Shown: positions 1-6,125 of the stretch, in pieces
Numbering within the stretch: position 1 is the first letter of the stretch
Layout: every line of letters starts with the position of its first letter
Assembly: GCA_017995665.1 (NCBI GenBank)
Contig: JAGOIM010000032.1
Span: 1 to 11,659 of the forward strand
DNA length: 11,659 bases
Source of the DNA: Anaerolineaceae bacterium
GTDB taxonomy: Bacteria; Chloroflexota; Anaerolineae; Anaerolineales; Anaerolineaceae
Direction: 5' to 3'
Made by a program: the position numbers and the translations under genes
The notes under the pieces: generated by a model
What the model saw: the letters and a program-made list of their open reading frames with translations, nothing else
Told to the model about the DNA's origin: nothing
The model's database searches: none

Positions 1-218
1 CCGGCATCGTAAATGACTTTCATAAAGCCGACTTCGTTCGACATGCCCAAATTGGCAAGCACACAACCAAAACCAATCGGAAGCAAGAGGACCGGTTCAT
101 ATTCTTTCCAAATTGCCAAATAGATCAGAACCAAACCAAGCAAGAGCATAACGCCGTTTTGCCAGGTGAAAGCGGCAAAGCCTTTGCTGAGGTCAGCTAT
201 AACGTGGGTGAAATCCAT
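1..218 (-). CDS. mmdB: Na+-translocating decarboxylase beta subunit, N-terminal part (partial)
   Basis: Only the first 72 codons lie in the window; the gene continues beyond the left edge. In this family the beta subunit is the multi-pass membrane protein that decarboxylates carboxybiotin and uses the energy to export Na+. The visible N-terminus reads MDFTHVIADLSKGFAAF, then a hydrophobic helix (around residues 22-36, VMLLLGLVLIYLAIW) and the family-typical stretch KEYEPVLLLPIGFG followed by a second hydrophobic segment. ATG at 216-218 is chosen because an AGGAGG Shine-Dalgarno lies four bases upstream and the start is 8 bases past the stop of the biotin carrier gene. It is the last gene seen of the mmdA-D-C-B cluster. 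The same family also serves oxaloacetate and glutaconyl-CoA decarboxylases; the methylmalonyl-CoA assignment rests on the alpha subunit upstream. Confidence 0.9.
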   Translation of the reverse strand, partial: MDFTHVIADLSKGFAAFTWQNGVMLLLGLVLIYLAIWKEYEPVLLLPIGFGCVLANLGMSNEVGFMKVIYDA

Positions 219-226
219 CAACCCTC

Positions 227-655
227 CTAACCTTCAAAGGTCATAACCGCTTGGTTATGTTTTACCAAATCGCTTGGGCTGACGTGGATGGCGACAATTT
301 TCCCGTCACGATCAGCTTTGATGGAGTTTTTCATTTTCATAGCTTCGAGGACGTAGAGTTCCTGACCGGCTTTGACGCTTTGTCCTTCTTTGACATCAAT
401 TGAGATAATGACACCCGGCAGGGGAGCATTCAGGGTTTGGGCACCGGCAGCAACCGGTTTGGAAGCAACAACCGGAGTTTCGGCAGGCTTTGGAGCGACA
501 GGAGTTGCTTCGACTGCCTGGGCAACAGGAGCGGTGGCGCCTTCGGGCCAAACTTCGTATGCCACACCGTTCACTTCGGCAATAATCGGACGCGTGGACA
601 CGTCGTCAATGCTTACCTGATAATTTTTTCCTTCAATAGTGAGATTTACTTTCAT
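227..655 (-). CDS. mmdC: Biotin carboxyl carrier subunit (gamma) of Na+-translocating decarboxylase
   Basis: A 142-residue biotin/lipoyl-attachment protein that shuttles the carboxyl group from the alpha subunit to the membrane beta subunit. The N-terminal 40 residues (starting MKVNLTIEGKNYQV) form the conserved leader domain. Residues about 41-76 are an Ala/Pro/Val-rich flexible linker. The C-terminal biotinyl domain (about 77-142) contains the canonical EAMKM motif with the biotin-accepting lysine at about K107. The open frame extends to 715, but ATG at 653-655 is preferred. It overlaps the upstream stop as ATGA (652-655), has an AGAGGAC Shine-Dalgarno-like stretch about seven bases upstream, and matches where family members begin. 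The overlap implies translational coupling with mmdD. The carrier should be biotinylated by BirA, which is not in the window. Confidence 0.93.
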   Translation of the reverse strand: MKVNLTIEGKNYQVSIDDVSTRPIIAEVNGVAYEVWPEGATAPVAQAVEATPVAPKPAETPVVASKPVAAGAQTLNAPLPGVIISIDVKEGQSVKAGQELYVLEAMKMKNSIKADRDGKIVAIHVSPSDLVKHNQAVMTFEG

Positions 656-1017
656 CGATTCCGTCCTCTGATAGTATTTGAATAAAGTTGTTGAGCTCTG
701 CCCGCAGTCAACCAAGCGCTTTCAGTACTGACTGAGATGCTTGGTTGGGGCTTAAGTGCTAAAAAAGATTCAGTCTCCATCGCATATGCGACCGCAATTG
801 CGGCTGCCAGGGGAGCCTGATCATCGCCCTCGGCAAGGCTTTCGATGGCAACGACCGGGGCTTCTTCGCCCGAATCGCCTTCGCCATCATCGGCTTTGTC
901 TCGGTTTGTCAGCTTGACCAGCAATACCATGATGCCCCATAGGACAATGAGCATGACAAAGACCAAAGCCATGCCAATTCCGGTAATTAATAAACCTTTA
1001 TTAAAAACTTCGATCAT
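652..1017 (-). CDS. mmdD: OadG/MmdD-family small membrane subunit of Na+-translocating decarboxylase
   Basis: A protein of about 121 residues in the OadG (sodium pump decarboxylase gamma) / MmdD (delta) family. It stabilises the complex and anchors the soluble subunits to the membrane. Near the N-terminus is one strong transmembrane helix, beginning LLITGIGMALVFVMLIVLWG. It is followed by an acidic, Asp/Glu/Gly-rich linker, an Ala-rich helix (PLAAAIAVAYAME), and a C-terminal SAWLTAGRAQQL segment resembling the W-x-x-GR tail of OadG proteins. Two starts are possible: GTG at 1023 and ATG at 1017. ATG is chosen because AGGCGG precedes it at about five bases, whereas GTG lies inside that stretch. 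The start is only ten bases past the mmdA stop, and the stop overlaps the mmdC start (ATGA). Primary sequence is weakly conserved in this family, so the assignment relies partly on context. Confidence 0.85.
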   Translation of the reverse strand: MIEVFNKGLLITGIGMALVFVMLIVLWGIMVLLVKLTNRDKADDGEGDSGEEAPVVAIESLAEGDDQAPLAAAIAVAYAMETESFLALKPQPSISVSTESAWLTAGRAQQLYSNTIRGRNR

Positions 1018-1026
1018 GTGCACCGC

Positions 1027-2571
1027 CTATAGAGGGATGTTCCCATGCTTGCGGGCAGGGTTCATCTGAACTTTGTTTTGGAGGGCTGACAGTGCTTCAA
1101 TCAGCTTTTGGCGTGTTTCGGCAGGTTCGATAACTTCATCGATATAACCGGCGCGAGCGGCTGCGTAAGGGTTCAGATAATCTTCCTGATATTGCTGGGT
1201 CAGACGAGCGCGTTCTGCTTCGGGATCTTCAGAGTTTTTGATTTGTCGACCATGGAGGATATTGGCCGCGCCATCGGCACCCATCACAGCGATTTCAGCA
1301 GAGGGCCAGGCATAGGTGATATCGGTTCCGATATATTTGGAGCTCATCACGACGTATGCGCCTCCATAGGCTTTGCGAGTAACAACGCTCACCTTGGGAA
1401 CGGTCGATTCGGCATAGGCAACCAAAACTTTGGCACCATGGCGAATTACGCCACCATACTCTTGCTGAACGCCGGGCAAAAAGCCGGGGCTGTCAACAAA
1501 AGTTACCACAGGGATGTTGAAAGAATCGCACATACGCACCAATCGGGCGATTTTATCAGCGGAGTTGATGTCCATCACACCAGCCATCATAGCCGGTTCT
1601 TGCGAAACGATGCCAACCGGTCGACCGGCAAGGCGTGCCAAACCAACAATCGCATTCGGAGCGAAAGTAGCCTGAATTTCCATGAAGGAACCTTGATCAA
1701 CAATCGCCTCGATCGCAGTTTTCATGCTGTAGGGTTGGTTGGGATCTTCGGGGACAATCGTGTTGAGCATTTCAGAGCGGCGATTGATTGCTTCATTGGT
1801 ATTGGCTATCGGAGCTTGCTCGACATTATTGGAGGGGAAATAAGAAAGTGCCTGACGAGCCAGAGCAATGGCTTCTTTTTCGTCATTGCCAACCATGTGG
1901 CAAAGTCCGCTGGTTCCGAGGTGAATATCGGCACCGCCGAGGGTTTCGAAATCAACTTCTTCGCCGGTAACGGTTTTGATGACGTTCGGGCCGGTCAAGA
2001 ACATGTATGATTGCTTGCGGACCATGATAATAAGGTCGGTAACGGCCGGGGAATAAGAAGCACCACCGGCACAGGGACCCATAATCAGGCTGATTTGAGG
2101 AACCACACCGGAATAAATGGCGTTTCGGCGGAAAATTTCGGCATATCCACCCAAGCTATAGACGCCTTCTTGAATGCGGGCACCGCCACTGTCGATCATA
2201 CCGATAATGGGCGAACCGGTTTCAGCGGCGAGGTCCATCACACGGCATATTTTTTGGGCATGAATGTTGCCAAGAGAACCACCGTTAACGGTGAAATCCT
2301 GAGCATAAACATAGACGGTACGTCCGTTGATTAAGCCATAGCCGGTAACAACACCGTCGCCATAGTTGTCATTGCCTTTTGGGTCATTGAGACCGGTTGA
2401 GAGAGCTCCGATTTCACGGAAGCTGCCTTTGTCGACCAAGAGGTCGATGCGTTCACGGGCAGTCAGGCTGCCTTTTGCATGATGCTTGTCAATGCGGTCT
2501 TGCCCACCACCTAATTTGGACTCGGCGCGCAAAGCCTTCAGTTTTTGGATACGGGGGTTTTCCTCTGTCAT
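1027..2571 (-). CDS. mmdA: Methylmalonyl-CoA decarboxylase alpha subunit (acyl-CoA carboxyltransferase)
   Basis: A 514-residue cytoplasmic biotin-dependent carboxyltransferase of the PccB/MmdA family. It transfers the carboxyl group of (S)-methylmalonyl-CoA to the biotin of the carrier subunit. Two crotonase-like halves are visible. The N-terminal half has SGGARIQEG (about 128-136) and GPCAGGASYSPA (about 165-176). The C-terminal half has DSPGFLPG from D360 and the KAYGGAYVVMSS acyl-CoA/oxyanion region. The C-terminus RKHGNIPL is typical of propionyl-CoA carboxylase beta and MmdA. Length matches MmdA rather than the longer glutaconyl-CoA decarboxylase alpha. The ATG is preceded by AAGGAG. It is the first gene of the mmdA-D-C-B cluster, the same order as known for Propionigenium modestum. 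That order supports a decarboxylase rather than a carboxylase role, since no biotin carboxylase gene is adjacent. Substrate specificity is inferred, not shown. Confidence 0.92.
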   Translation of the reverse strand: MTEENPRIQKLKALRAESKLGGGQDRIDKHHAKGSLTARERIDLLVDKGSFREIGALSTGLNDPKGNDNYGDGVVTGYGLINGRTVYVYAQDFTVNGGSLGNIHAQKICRVMDLAAETGSPIIGMIDSGGARIQEGVYSLGGYAEIFRRNAIYSGVVPQISLIMGPCAGGASYSPAVTDLIIMVRKQSYMFLTGPNVIKTVTGEEVDFETLGGADIHLGTSGLCHMVGNDEKEAIALARQALSYFPSNNVEQAPIANTNEAINRRSEMLNTIVPEDPNQPYSMKTAIEAIVDQGSFMEIQATFAPNAIVGLARLAGRPVGIVSQEPAMMAGVMDINSADKIARLVRMCDSFNIPVVTFVDSPGFLPGVQQEYGGVIRHGAKVLVAYAESTVPKVSVVTRKAYGGAYVVMSSKYIGTDITYAWPSAEIAVMGADGAANILHGRQIKNSEDPEAERARLTQQYQEDYLNPYAAARAGYIDEVIEPAETRQKLIEALSALQNKVQMNPARKHGNIPL

Positions 2572-2628
2572 TCAATCTCCTTAAATAGTTTATAGCCCCG
2601 ATGAGTGAGGGGGCATGAATGCCCGTTT
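2572..2628 (-). promoter_or_regulatory. mmd operon 5' leader with two mutually exclusive hairpins
   Basis: In transcript sense the short leader first contains GGGCAT/ATGCCC (2611-2616 with 2619-2624). A GCCCC/GGGGC stem (2595-2599 with 2610-2614) then ends about 13 bases before the AAGGAG Shine-Dalgarno. The two stems share bases 2611-2614 and cannot form together. The arrangement is seen directly; a regulatory role is inference. Confidence 0.35.
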
Positions 2629-2637
2629 ATTGTAACA
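2629..2637 (-). promoter_or_regulatory. Extended -10 promoter candidate for the mmd operon
   Basis: On the minus strand the sequence TGTTACAAT fits the extended -10 form TGnTATAAT with one mismatch. No good -35 box is visible at the proper distance, which is usual for extended -10 promoters. Transcription would begin near 2622, giving a leader of about 50 bases. Confidence 0.4.
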
Positions 2638-2661
2638 TCAGTTATCTGAATTTGGGGTGAA

Positions 2662-2680
2662 AATTTCAACTGCTGAAATT
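2662..2680. promoter_or_regulatory. Dyad symmetry upstream of the mmd promoter (candidate operator)
   Basis: AATTTCA and TGAAATT form a perfect 7-bp inverted repeat around a 5-base centre. It is centred about 49 bases upstream of the inferred mmd start point, where an activator or repressor could bind. No specific regulator is recognised. The rest of the 357-base spacer between mmdA and rpsO (about 2690-2810) shows no gene or clear structure. Confidence 0.3.
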
Positions 2681-2815
2681 AAAAACAGAATCAGTGTTTC
2701 TTAAGTTTATGTCCGATTTTTTGTTAACGACCCAACCCTCCTGAAAACTGCTCCTTGGCTCTTAACACTTGGCACTAAAACCCTCTTTCCCTTTTCCTGT
2801 TACCCTATATTCGGC

Positions 2816-2843
2816 TTGCATAATGCCATCTTCCTGTTATAAT
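2816..2843 (+). promoter_or_regulatory. rpsO promoter
   Basis: A -35 box TTGCAT (2816-2821) and a perfect -10 box TATAAT (2838-2843) are separated by 16 bases. The -10 is also extended, with TG at 2835-2836. Transcription should start near 2850, leaving a leader of about 80 bases before rpsO. This is the most convincing sigma-70-type promoter in the window. Confidence 0.75.
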
Positions 2844-2849
2844 TTCAAT

Positions 2850-2928
2850 CAATGACTGGTCCGGTGAGCGGTTGGATTTTCAGCTGCAAGCAAGGAGACC
2901 TGCAAAAAAATTTTAAGGAGCACATGTC
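2850..2928 (+). promoter_or_regulatory. rpsO 5' leader, possible S15 autoregulatory RNA
   Basis: The leader holds a small CCG/CGG hairpin near 2860-2872 and a bulged stem GC(A)AGG/CCTGC with an AGA loop near 2890-2903. An A-rich stretch and the true AAGGAG Shine-Dalgarno (2915-2920) follow. A second AAGGAG copy (2892-2897) lies inside the bulged stem and leads to no start codon. S15 is known to regulate its own mRNA in several bacteria through unrelated RNA structures. Whether this leader does so is inference. Confidence 0.3.
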
Positions 2929-3201
2929 ATGGCTTTAACAAAAACTGAAAAAACTGAAATTATCGAAACGTACGCCACCAAATCTGGTGATACCGGTTCT
3001 CCGGAAGTACAAATCGCATTGCTTTCCAAACGGATTACTCAACTAACCGATCACCTTCGTGCAAATAAACACGACGAATCTTCCCGCCGTGGTCTGTTGA
3101 AATTGGTTGGTCAGCGCCGTCGCCTGCTTGCCTATCTGCGCAAAAAGGATTACGAACGCTTCCTGACCATTACCGATGCTTTGAGCATCCGACGCAAATA
3201 A
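2929..3201 (+). CDS. rpsO: 30S ribosomal protein S15
   Basis: A complete 90-residue S15, close to the usual length of 88-90. S15 binds the central domain of 16S rRNA early in 30S assembly. The family pattern is clear: an N-terminal helix (ALTKTEKTEIIETYA), the GDTGSPEVQIALLSKRI segment, the conserved H-x13-RRGLLKLVGQRRRLLAYL core with its rRNA-binding basic helix, and an RKKDYERF region near the C-terminus. The start ATG at 2929 has AAGGAG eight bases upstream. The ATG at 2924 is in another frame and terminates after four codons. The gene lies directly upstream of pnp, as in many bacteria, and is probably co-transcribed with it. Confidence 0.98.
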   Translation: MALTKTEKTEIIETYATKSGDTGSPEVQIALLSKRITQLTDHLRANKHDESSRRGLLKLVGQRRRLLAYLRKKDYERFLTITDALSIRRK

Positions 3202-3232
3202 TTTTAGCATCACACAGTAATCAACCCGTAAA

Positions 3233-3257
3233 GCCTCTTCATTAACTCTGAAGAGGC
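3233..3257 (+). promoter_or_regulatory. rpsO-pnp intercistronic hairpin
   Basis: GCCTCTTC (3233-3240) pairs perfectly with GAAGAGGC (3250-3257) across a 9-base loop. No T-run follows, so it does not look like an efficient intrinsic terminator. It could be a partial terminator or an RNA-processing or stabilising hairpin. In Escherichia coli the equivalent spacer contains a terminator and an RNase III processing site; here the function is inferred by position only. Confidence 0.5.
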
Positions 3258-3354
3258 GGTTGCGGTTAATCAGCCAGACGGGAATTGAAAAACGCTGATC
3301 AATTTTTGGTCACCGATTTTCAGTCCCTGATCTGGCTACAGATGAAAGGACAAT

Positions 3355-5661
3355 ATGAAACCTGAAGCAAAGTATTTTTCCACTACACTTGGAAATAAAG
3401 AAGTCAGCTTCGAAACCGGACGCGTAGCCCGCTTGGCTGGCGGTTCCGTGATTTTTCGCCAGGGCGACAGCATGATGTTTGCTGCTGCAACCATGGGCGA
3501 AGCTCGCGAAGGTACCGACTTCTTCCCTCTGACCGTCTCTTATGACGAACGCATGTACGCCGGAGGCAAAATCCCCGGTTCGTTCTTCCGCCGTGAAGGT
3601 CGCCCCTCTACCGATGCAACCCTGATTGCTCGCCTGACCGATCGCCCGCTGCGCCCGCTCTTCCCCGAAGGAATGCGCAACGAGGTGCAGGTGATGTTGA
3701 TGTCGCTCTCTGCGGATGACGAAAACCCGCTCGATATGATGGCAATCAACGCCGCCAGCGCTGCATTGATGATTTCTGACATCCCCTTCGGTGGTCCGGT
3801 TGGTGCAGTTCGCGTCGCCTATGTTGACGGTCAACTGGTTGTCAACCCCACCATGCAGGAGATGGAACAATCTACACTCGATTTGCGCGTTGCCGGAACC
3901 AAAGAAGCAATTCTGATGGTCGAAGCCGGTGCAAACGAAGTAACCGAAGTTTTGATGGTCGAAGCCTTGCAACTGGCACACGATGCCATCAAACCGATTT
4001 GTGAAATTCAGGAAAAAATGGCCGCCGAAGTCGGCAAAGCCAAACAAGAAGTCAAAATTGACGTTTTGGATCCTGAATTGCTCCGCATAGCCGAAGAACG
4101 CTTGAGCGGAAAAATCACAGAAATCCTGGACCAACCTTACAGCAAAGAAAATCTGTATGGCGGGATGGACCGGATTCGCGATGCCTTCATTGAAGAAATG
4201 GGCACCGAAGAAGAATTGACCCCCGAACGCAAAGCCCAATTGAAACAGGCTTTTGGCGAAGCGGAACGCAAAGTTATCCGCCAACGCATTTTGAACGATG
4301 GCAAACGCCCTGATAATCGTCAGGTTTACGAAGTTCGCGAAATCTACACCGAAGTTAACGTTACCCCGCGCACACATGGCTCCGGTTTGTTTACCCGCGG
4401 TGAAACCCAGGTAATGACCTTTGCCACACTTGGAACTCCCAAACAAGCCCAGGAACTGGACAATTTGAATGGTTTGGATTCCAAACGTTACATGCATCAC
4501 TATAACTTCCCTCCTTTCTCGACCGGTGAAGTTCGCCGCGTTGGCGGGCAGAGCAGGCGCGAAATTGGGCATGGTGCCCTGGCAGAACGTGCTTTGGAAC
4601 CGGTTATTCCTGATGAAAAAGCATTCCCCTATACCATCCGGATGGTTTCCGAAGTTATGGCTTCCAACGGCTCTTCGTCAATGGGTTCCGTTTGTGGTTC
4701 CACGCTGGCGCTAATGGATGCCGGTGTGCCGATTAGTGCTCCGGTTTCCGGTGTTGCTATGGGTCTGATTATGGAAGGCGATCGCTATACCATTTTGACC
4801 GATATCCTTGGCACCGAAGATCATCTTGGCGATATGGATTTCAAAGTCGCCGGTACCCGCAACGGCATTACCGCTTTGCAAATGGACATCAAAATTGCCG
4901 GAATTACCCCGCAAATTATGTCCGAAGCTTTAGACCGTGCCCGCGACGGACGTTTCTATATTTTGGACAAGATGCTCGAGACAATCGACGCACCTCGTGC
5001 AACGATGAAACCCCATGTTCCTCGCATCGAATCGATTAAGGTTCCGATTGACAAAATCGGCGCAATTATCGGCCCCGGTGGGAAGAATATTCGTTCATTA
5101 CAAGAAGAAACCAACACCAAAATTGATATTGACGATGATGGCACTGTTTACATCGCTTCTACAGATGGCGTTGGCTTCGAAGAAGCGCGCGACCGCATTC
5201 TCGGTTTGACCGAAACTGCTGAAATTGGCCGTATTTACACCGGCAAATGTGTCCGCGTGGCTGAGTTTGGTGCTTTTATCGAGATTTTACCCGGTGTGGA
5301 TGGCTTGGTGCATATTTCCCAACTCTCATCCGAACGGGTTGCCAAAGTCGAAGACGTGGTAAATCTGGGTGATGAACTGACCGTGATGGTGATTGATATC
5401 ACATCCGATGGCAAAATCCGCCTCTCCAGACAGGCTTTGTTGGAAGGCTGGACGGCTGAAGAAGCTCGCGAACACGACAATGCCAACCGCAGCAAATCCT
5501 CCGGTGGAAACCGCAGTGGCGGTGACCGTGGTGGACGTAGCGGCGACCGTGGTGGTGACCGTCGTTCAGGCGGCGATCGTGGTGGCCGTGGTGGTGATCG
5601 CGGTGGTGATCGTCGCAGCAGTGGTAGCAGTGGCGGAGACCGCCGCCCCCGTAACAACTAA
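3355..5661 (+). CDS. pnp: Polyribonucleotide nucleotidyltransferase (PNPase)
   Basis: A complete 768-residue PNPase, the phosphorolytic 3'-to-5' exoribonuclease of the RNA degradosome. The order is the first RNase PH domain (about 10-140, with FFRREGRPSTDATLIARLTDRPLRP split around residue 80), the all-helical linker, and the second catalytic RNase PH domain (about 310-545). A KH domain follows (about 556-620, with IIGPGGKNI as the GxxG loop), then an S1 domain (about 626-698). Catalytic-core signatures include FSTGEVRRVGGQSRREIGHG, SNGSSSMGSVCGS and the metal-binding aspartates D493 and D495 in GDMDF. Residues about 700-768 form a disordered Arg/Gly/Asp/Ser-rich tail, longer than in typical enzymes of around 700 residues. 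The start ATG follows an AAAGGA Shine-Dalgarno-like site. The gene is probably transcribed from the rpsO promoter and ends at the terminator just downstream. Confidence 0.98.
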   Translation: MKPEAKYFSTTLGNKEVSFETGRVARLAGGSVIFRQGDSMMFAAATMGEAREGTDFFPLTVSYDERMYAGGKIPGSFFRREGRPSTDATLIARLTDRPLRPLFPEGMRNEVQVMLMSLSADDENPLDMMAINAASAALMISDIPFGGPVGAVRVAYVDGQLVVNPTMQEMEQSTLDLRVAGTKEAILMVEAGANEVTEVLMVEALQLAHDAIKPICEIQEKMAAEVGKAKQEVKIDVLDPELLRIAEERLSGKITEILDQPYSKENLYGGMDRIRDAFIEEMGTEEELTPERKAQLKQAFGEAERKVIRQRILNDGKRPDNRQVYEVREIYTEVNVTPRTHGSGLFTRGETQVMTFATLGTPKQAQELDNLNGLDSKRYMHHYNFPPFSTGEVRRVGGQSRREIGHGALAERALEPVIPDEKAFPYTIRMVSEVMASNGSSSMGSVCGSTLALMDAGVPISAPVSGVAMGLIMEGDRYTILTDILGTEDHLGDMDFKVAGTRNGITALQMDIKIAGITPQIMSEALDRARDGRFYILDKMLETIDAPRATMKPHVPRIESIKVPIDKIGAIIGPGGKNIRSLQEETNTKIDIDDDGTVYIASTDGVGFEEARDRILGLTETAEIGRIYTGKCVRVAEFGAFIEILPGVDGLVHISQLSSERVAKVEDVVNLGDELTVMVIDITSDGKIRLSRQALLEGWTAEEAREHDNANRSKSSGGNRSGGDRGGRSGDRGGDRRSGGDRGGRGGDRGGDRRSSGSSGGDRRPRNN
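5515..5616 (+). repeat. 51-base tandem repeat encoding RGG-like PNPase tail
   Basis: Two consecutive 51-base units (5515-5565 and 5566-5616) encode 17-residue repeats SGGDRGGRSGDRGGDRR and SGGDRGGRGGDRGGDRR. They differ at one residue. Nine other codons differ synonymously, so the protein repeat is better conserved than the DNA. Confidence 0.85.
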
Positions 5662-5681
5662 GCACTAAATTTTAAGAAAAC

Positions 5682-5722
5682 AAAAAACGGCTGGAGTTGA
5701 ACTCTCCAGCCGTTTTGTTTTG
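5682..5722 (+). terminator. Intrinsic terminator of rpsO-pnp
   Basis: A perfect 13-bp stem (5684-5696 with 5704-5716, core ACGGCTGGAG/CTCCAGCCGT), a 7-base loop and a T-rich tail ending TTTTGTTTT lie 20 bases past the pnp stop. The A-run on the other side would also allow action on the minus strand. Confidence 0.9.
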
Positions 5723-5761
5723 AAACTGCCTGCCTTTAATTAGGGGTAGTGATTGTTTTTG

Positions 5762-5928
5762 TCCGCCATTGCGTTGATTTCAAGCTCGTTCACCCTGTAC
5801 GGACAGGGCTCGTCTCTGTCCGCCAAGCTTTTGATCGGATAATTGCTCTCGGACGGAGTCTTAATGGCGGATTGAAAATGGGACCACGCATCATGATATC
5901 AAGGTTAGAACATTTTCAATCTCGCCAT
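5762..5928. repeat. Non-coding region with nested and competing inverted repeats
   Basis: This lies in the 464-base spacer between two convergent operons, which has no credible gene. ATGGCGGATTGAAAATG (5864-5880) pairs with 5911-5928 over 17 bp with one bulged T, around a 30-base loop. The same left arm, AATGGCGGA (5863-5871), also pairs perfectly with TCCGCCATT at 5762-5770. A further copy of part of that partner, TGTCCGCCA, occurs at both 5760-5768 and 5817-5825. Inside lies a 7-bp hairpin CGGACAG/CTGTCCG (5800-5806 with 5816-5822). It could be a structured RNA, a degraded miniature element or a recombination scar; no family was recognised. Confidence 0.5.
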
Positions 5929-5973
5929 ACGCTTTTATCTCCAGCCATTTCCTGAATTTCCCATTTTTGATCC

Positions 5974-6027
5974 GGGCAGGTCGGACGATTTGGGCGATTA
6001 TTTAGCGCTCACGATTTGGACCTGCCC
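5974..6027. repeat. Inverted repeat with internal direct repeats
   Basis: GGGCAGGTC (5974-5982) is a perfect inverted repeat of GACCTGCCC (6019-6027). The 36-base interior contains a direct repeat ACGATTTGG at 5985-5993 and 6011-6019 and the palindrome AGCGCT. The shape resembles intergenic palindromic repeats dispersed in some genomes. Whether it is multi-copy cannot be judged from one window. Confidence 0.45.
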
Positions 6028-6050
6028 CTACCGGTTTTATATCTGAGGAT

Positions 6051-6096
6051 AAACAAAAGCCAGGCTCTCAATTCAGAACCTGGCTTTTCTGTTTCT
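6051..6096 (-). terminator. Intrinsic terminator of the exporter operon
   Basis: AAAAGCCAGG (6055-6064) pairs with CCTGGCTTTT (6079-6088), with a further TCT/AGA extension across one mismatch. In minus-strand sense the stem is followed by TTTTGTTT, and it lies about 30 bases past the permease stop. The A/T flanks would allow bidirectional use, so convergent transcription from pnp could also stop here. Confidence 0.85.
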
Positions 6097-6125
6097 AAGA
6101 AAACTTCGATCAATAGGTCGGTTTA

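Noticed and set aside
656..715. A longer biotin carrier starting at 715
   Set aside because: The extra 20 residues overlap the mmdD coding sequence and do not resemble family N-termini; the ATGA overlap at 652-655 and the local Shine-Dalgarno favour 655.
1108..2010. A 300-codon open frame on the plus strand opposite mmdA
   Set aside because: It is an antisense shadow of mmdA with no recognisable motif or ribosome site.
2690..2810. A possible small gene or RNA in the middle of the mmdA-rpsO spacer
   Set aside because: No start with a ribosome site, no strong stem and no recognisable RNA family was seen there.
3310..4572. A 420-codon open frame on the minus strand opposite pnp
   Set aside because: It lies wholly across the unquestionable pnp gene, has a Phe/His/Gly-rich composition with no domain, and arises from the codon bias of pnp read in antisense.
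5514..5640. CRISPR-like short repeats
   Set aside because: The repeats are contiguous, in frame with pnp and without spacers, so they are a coding repeat.
5235..5668. Arg/Pro-rich, His-rich and Val/Ala-rich open frames over the end of pnp
   Set aside because: These are other-frame readings of the repetitive Gly/Arg/Asp tail; repeat DNA keeps all frames open.
5749..5955. A 68-codon plus-strand open frame in the convergent spacer
   Set aside because: It has no Shine-Dalgarno and no recognisable domain, and it overlaps the inverted repeats, which better explain the sequence.
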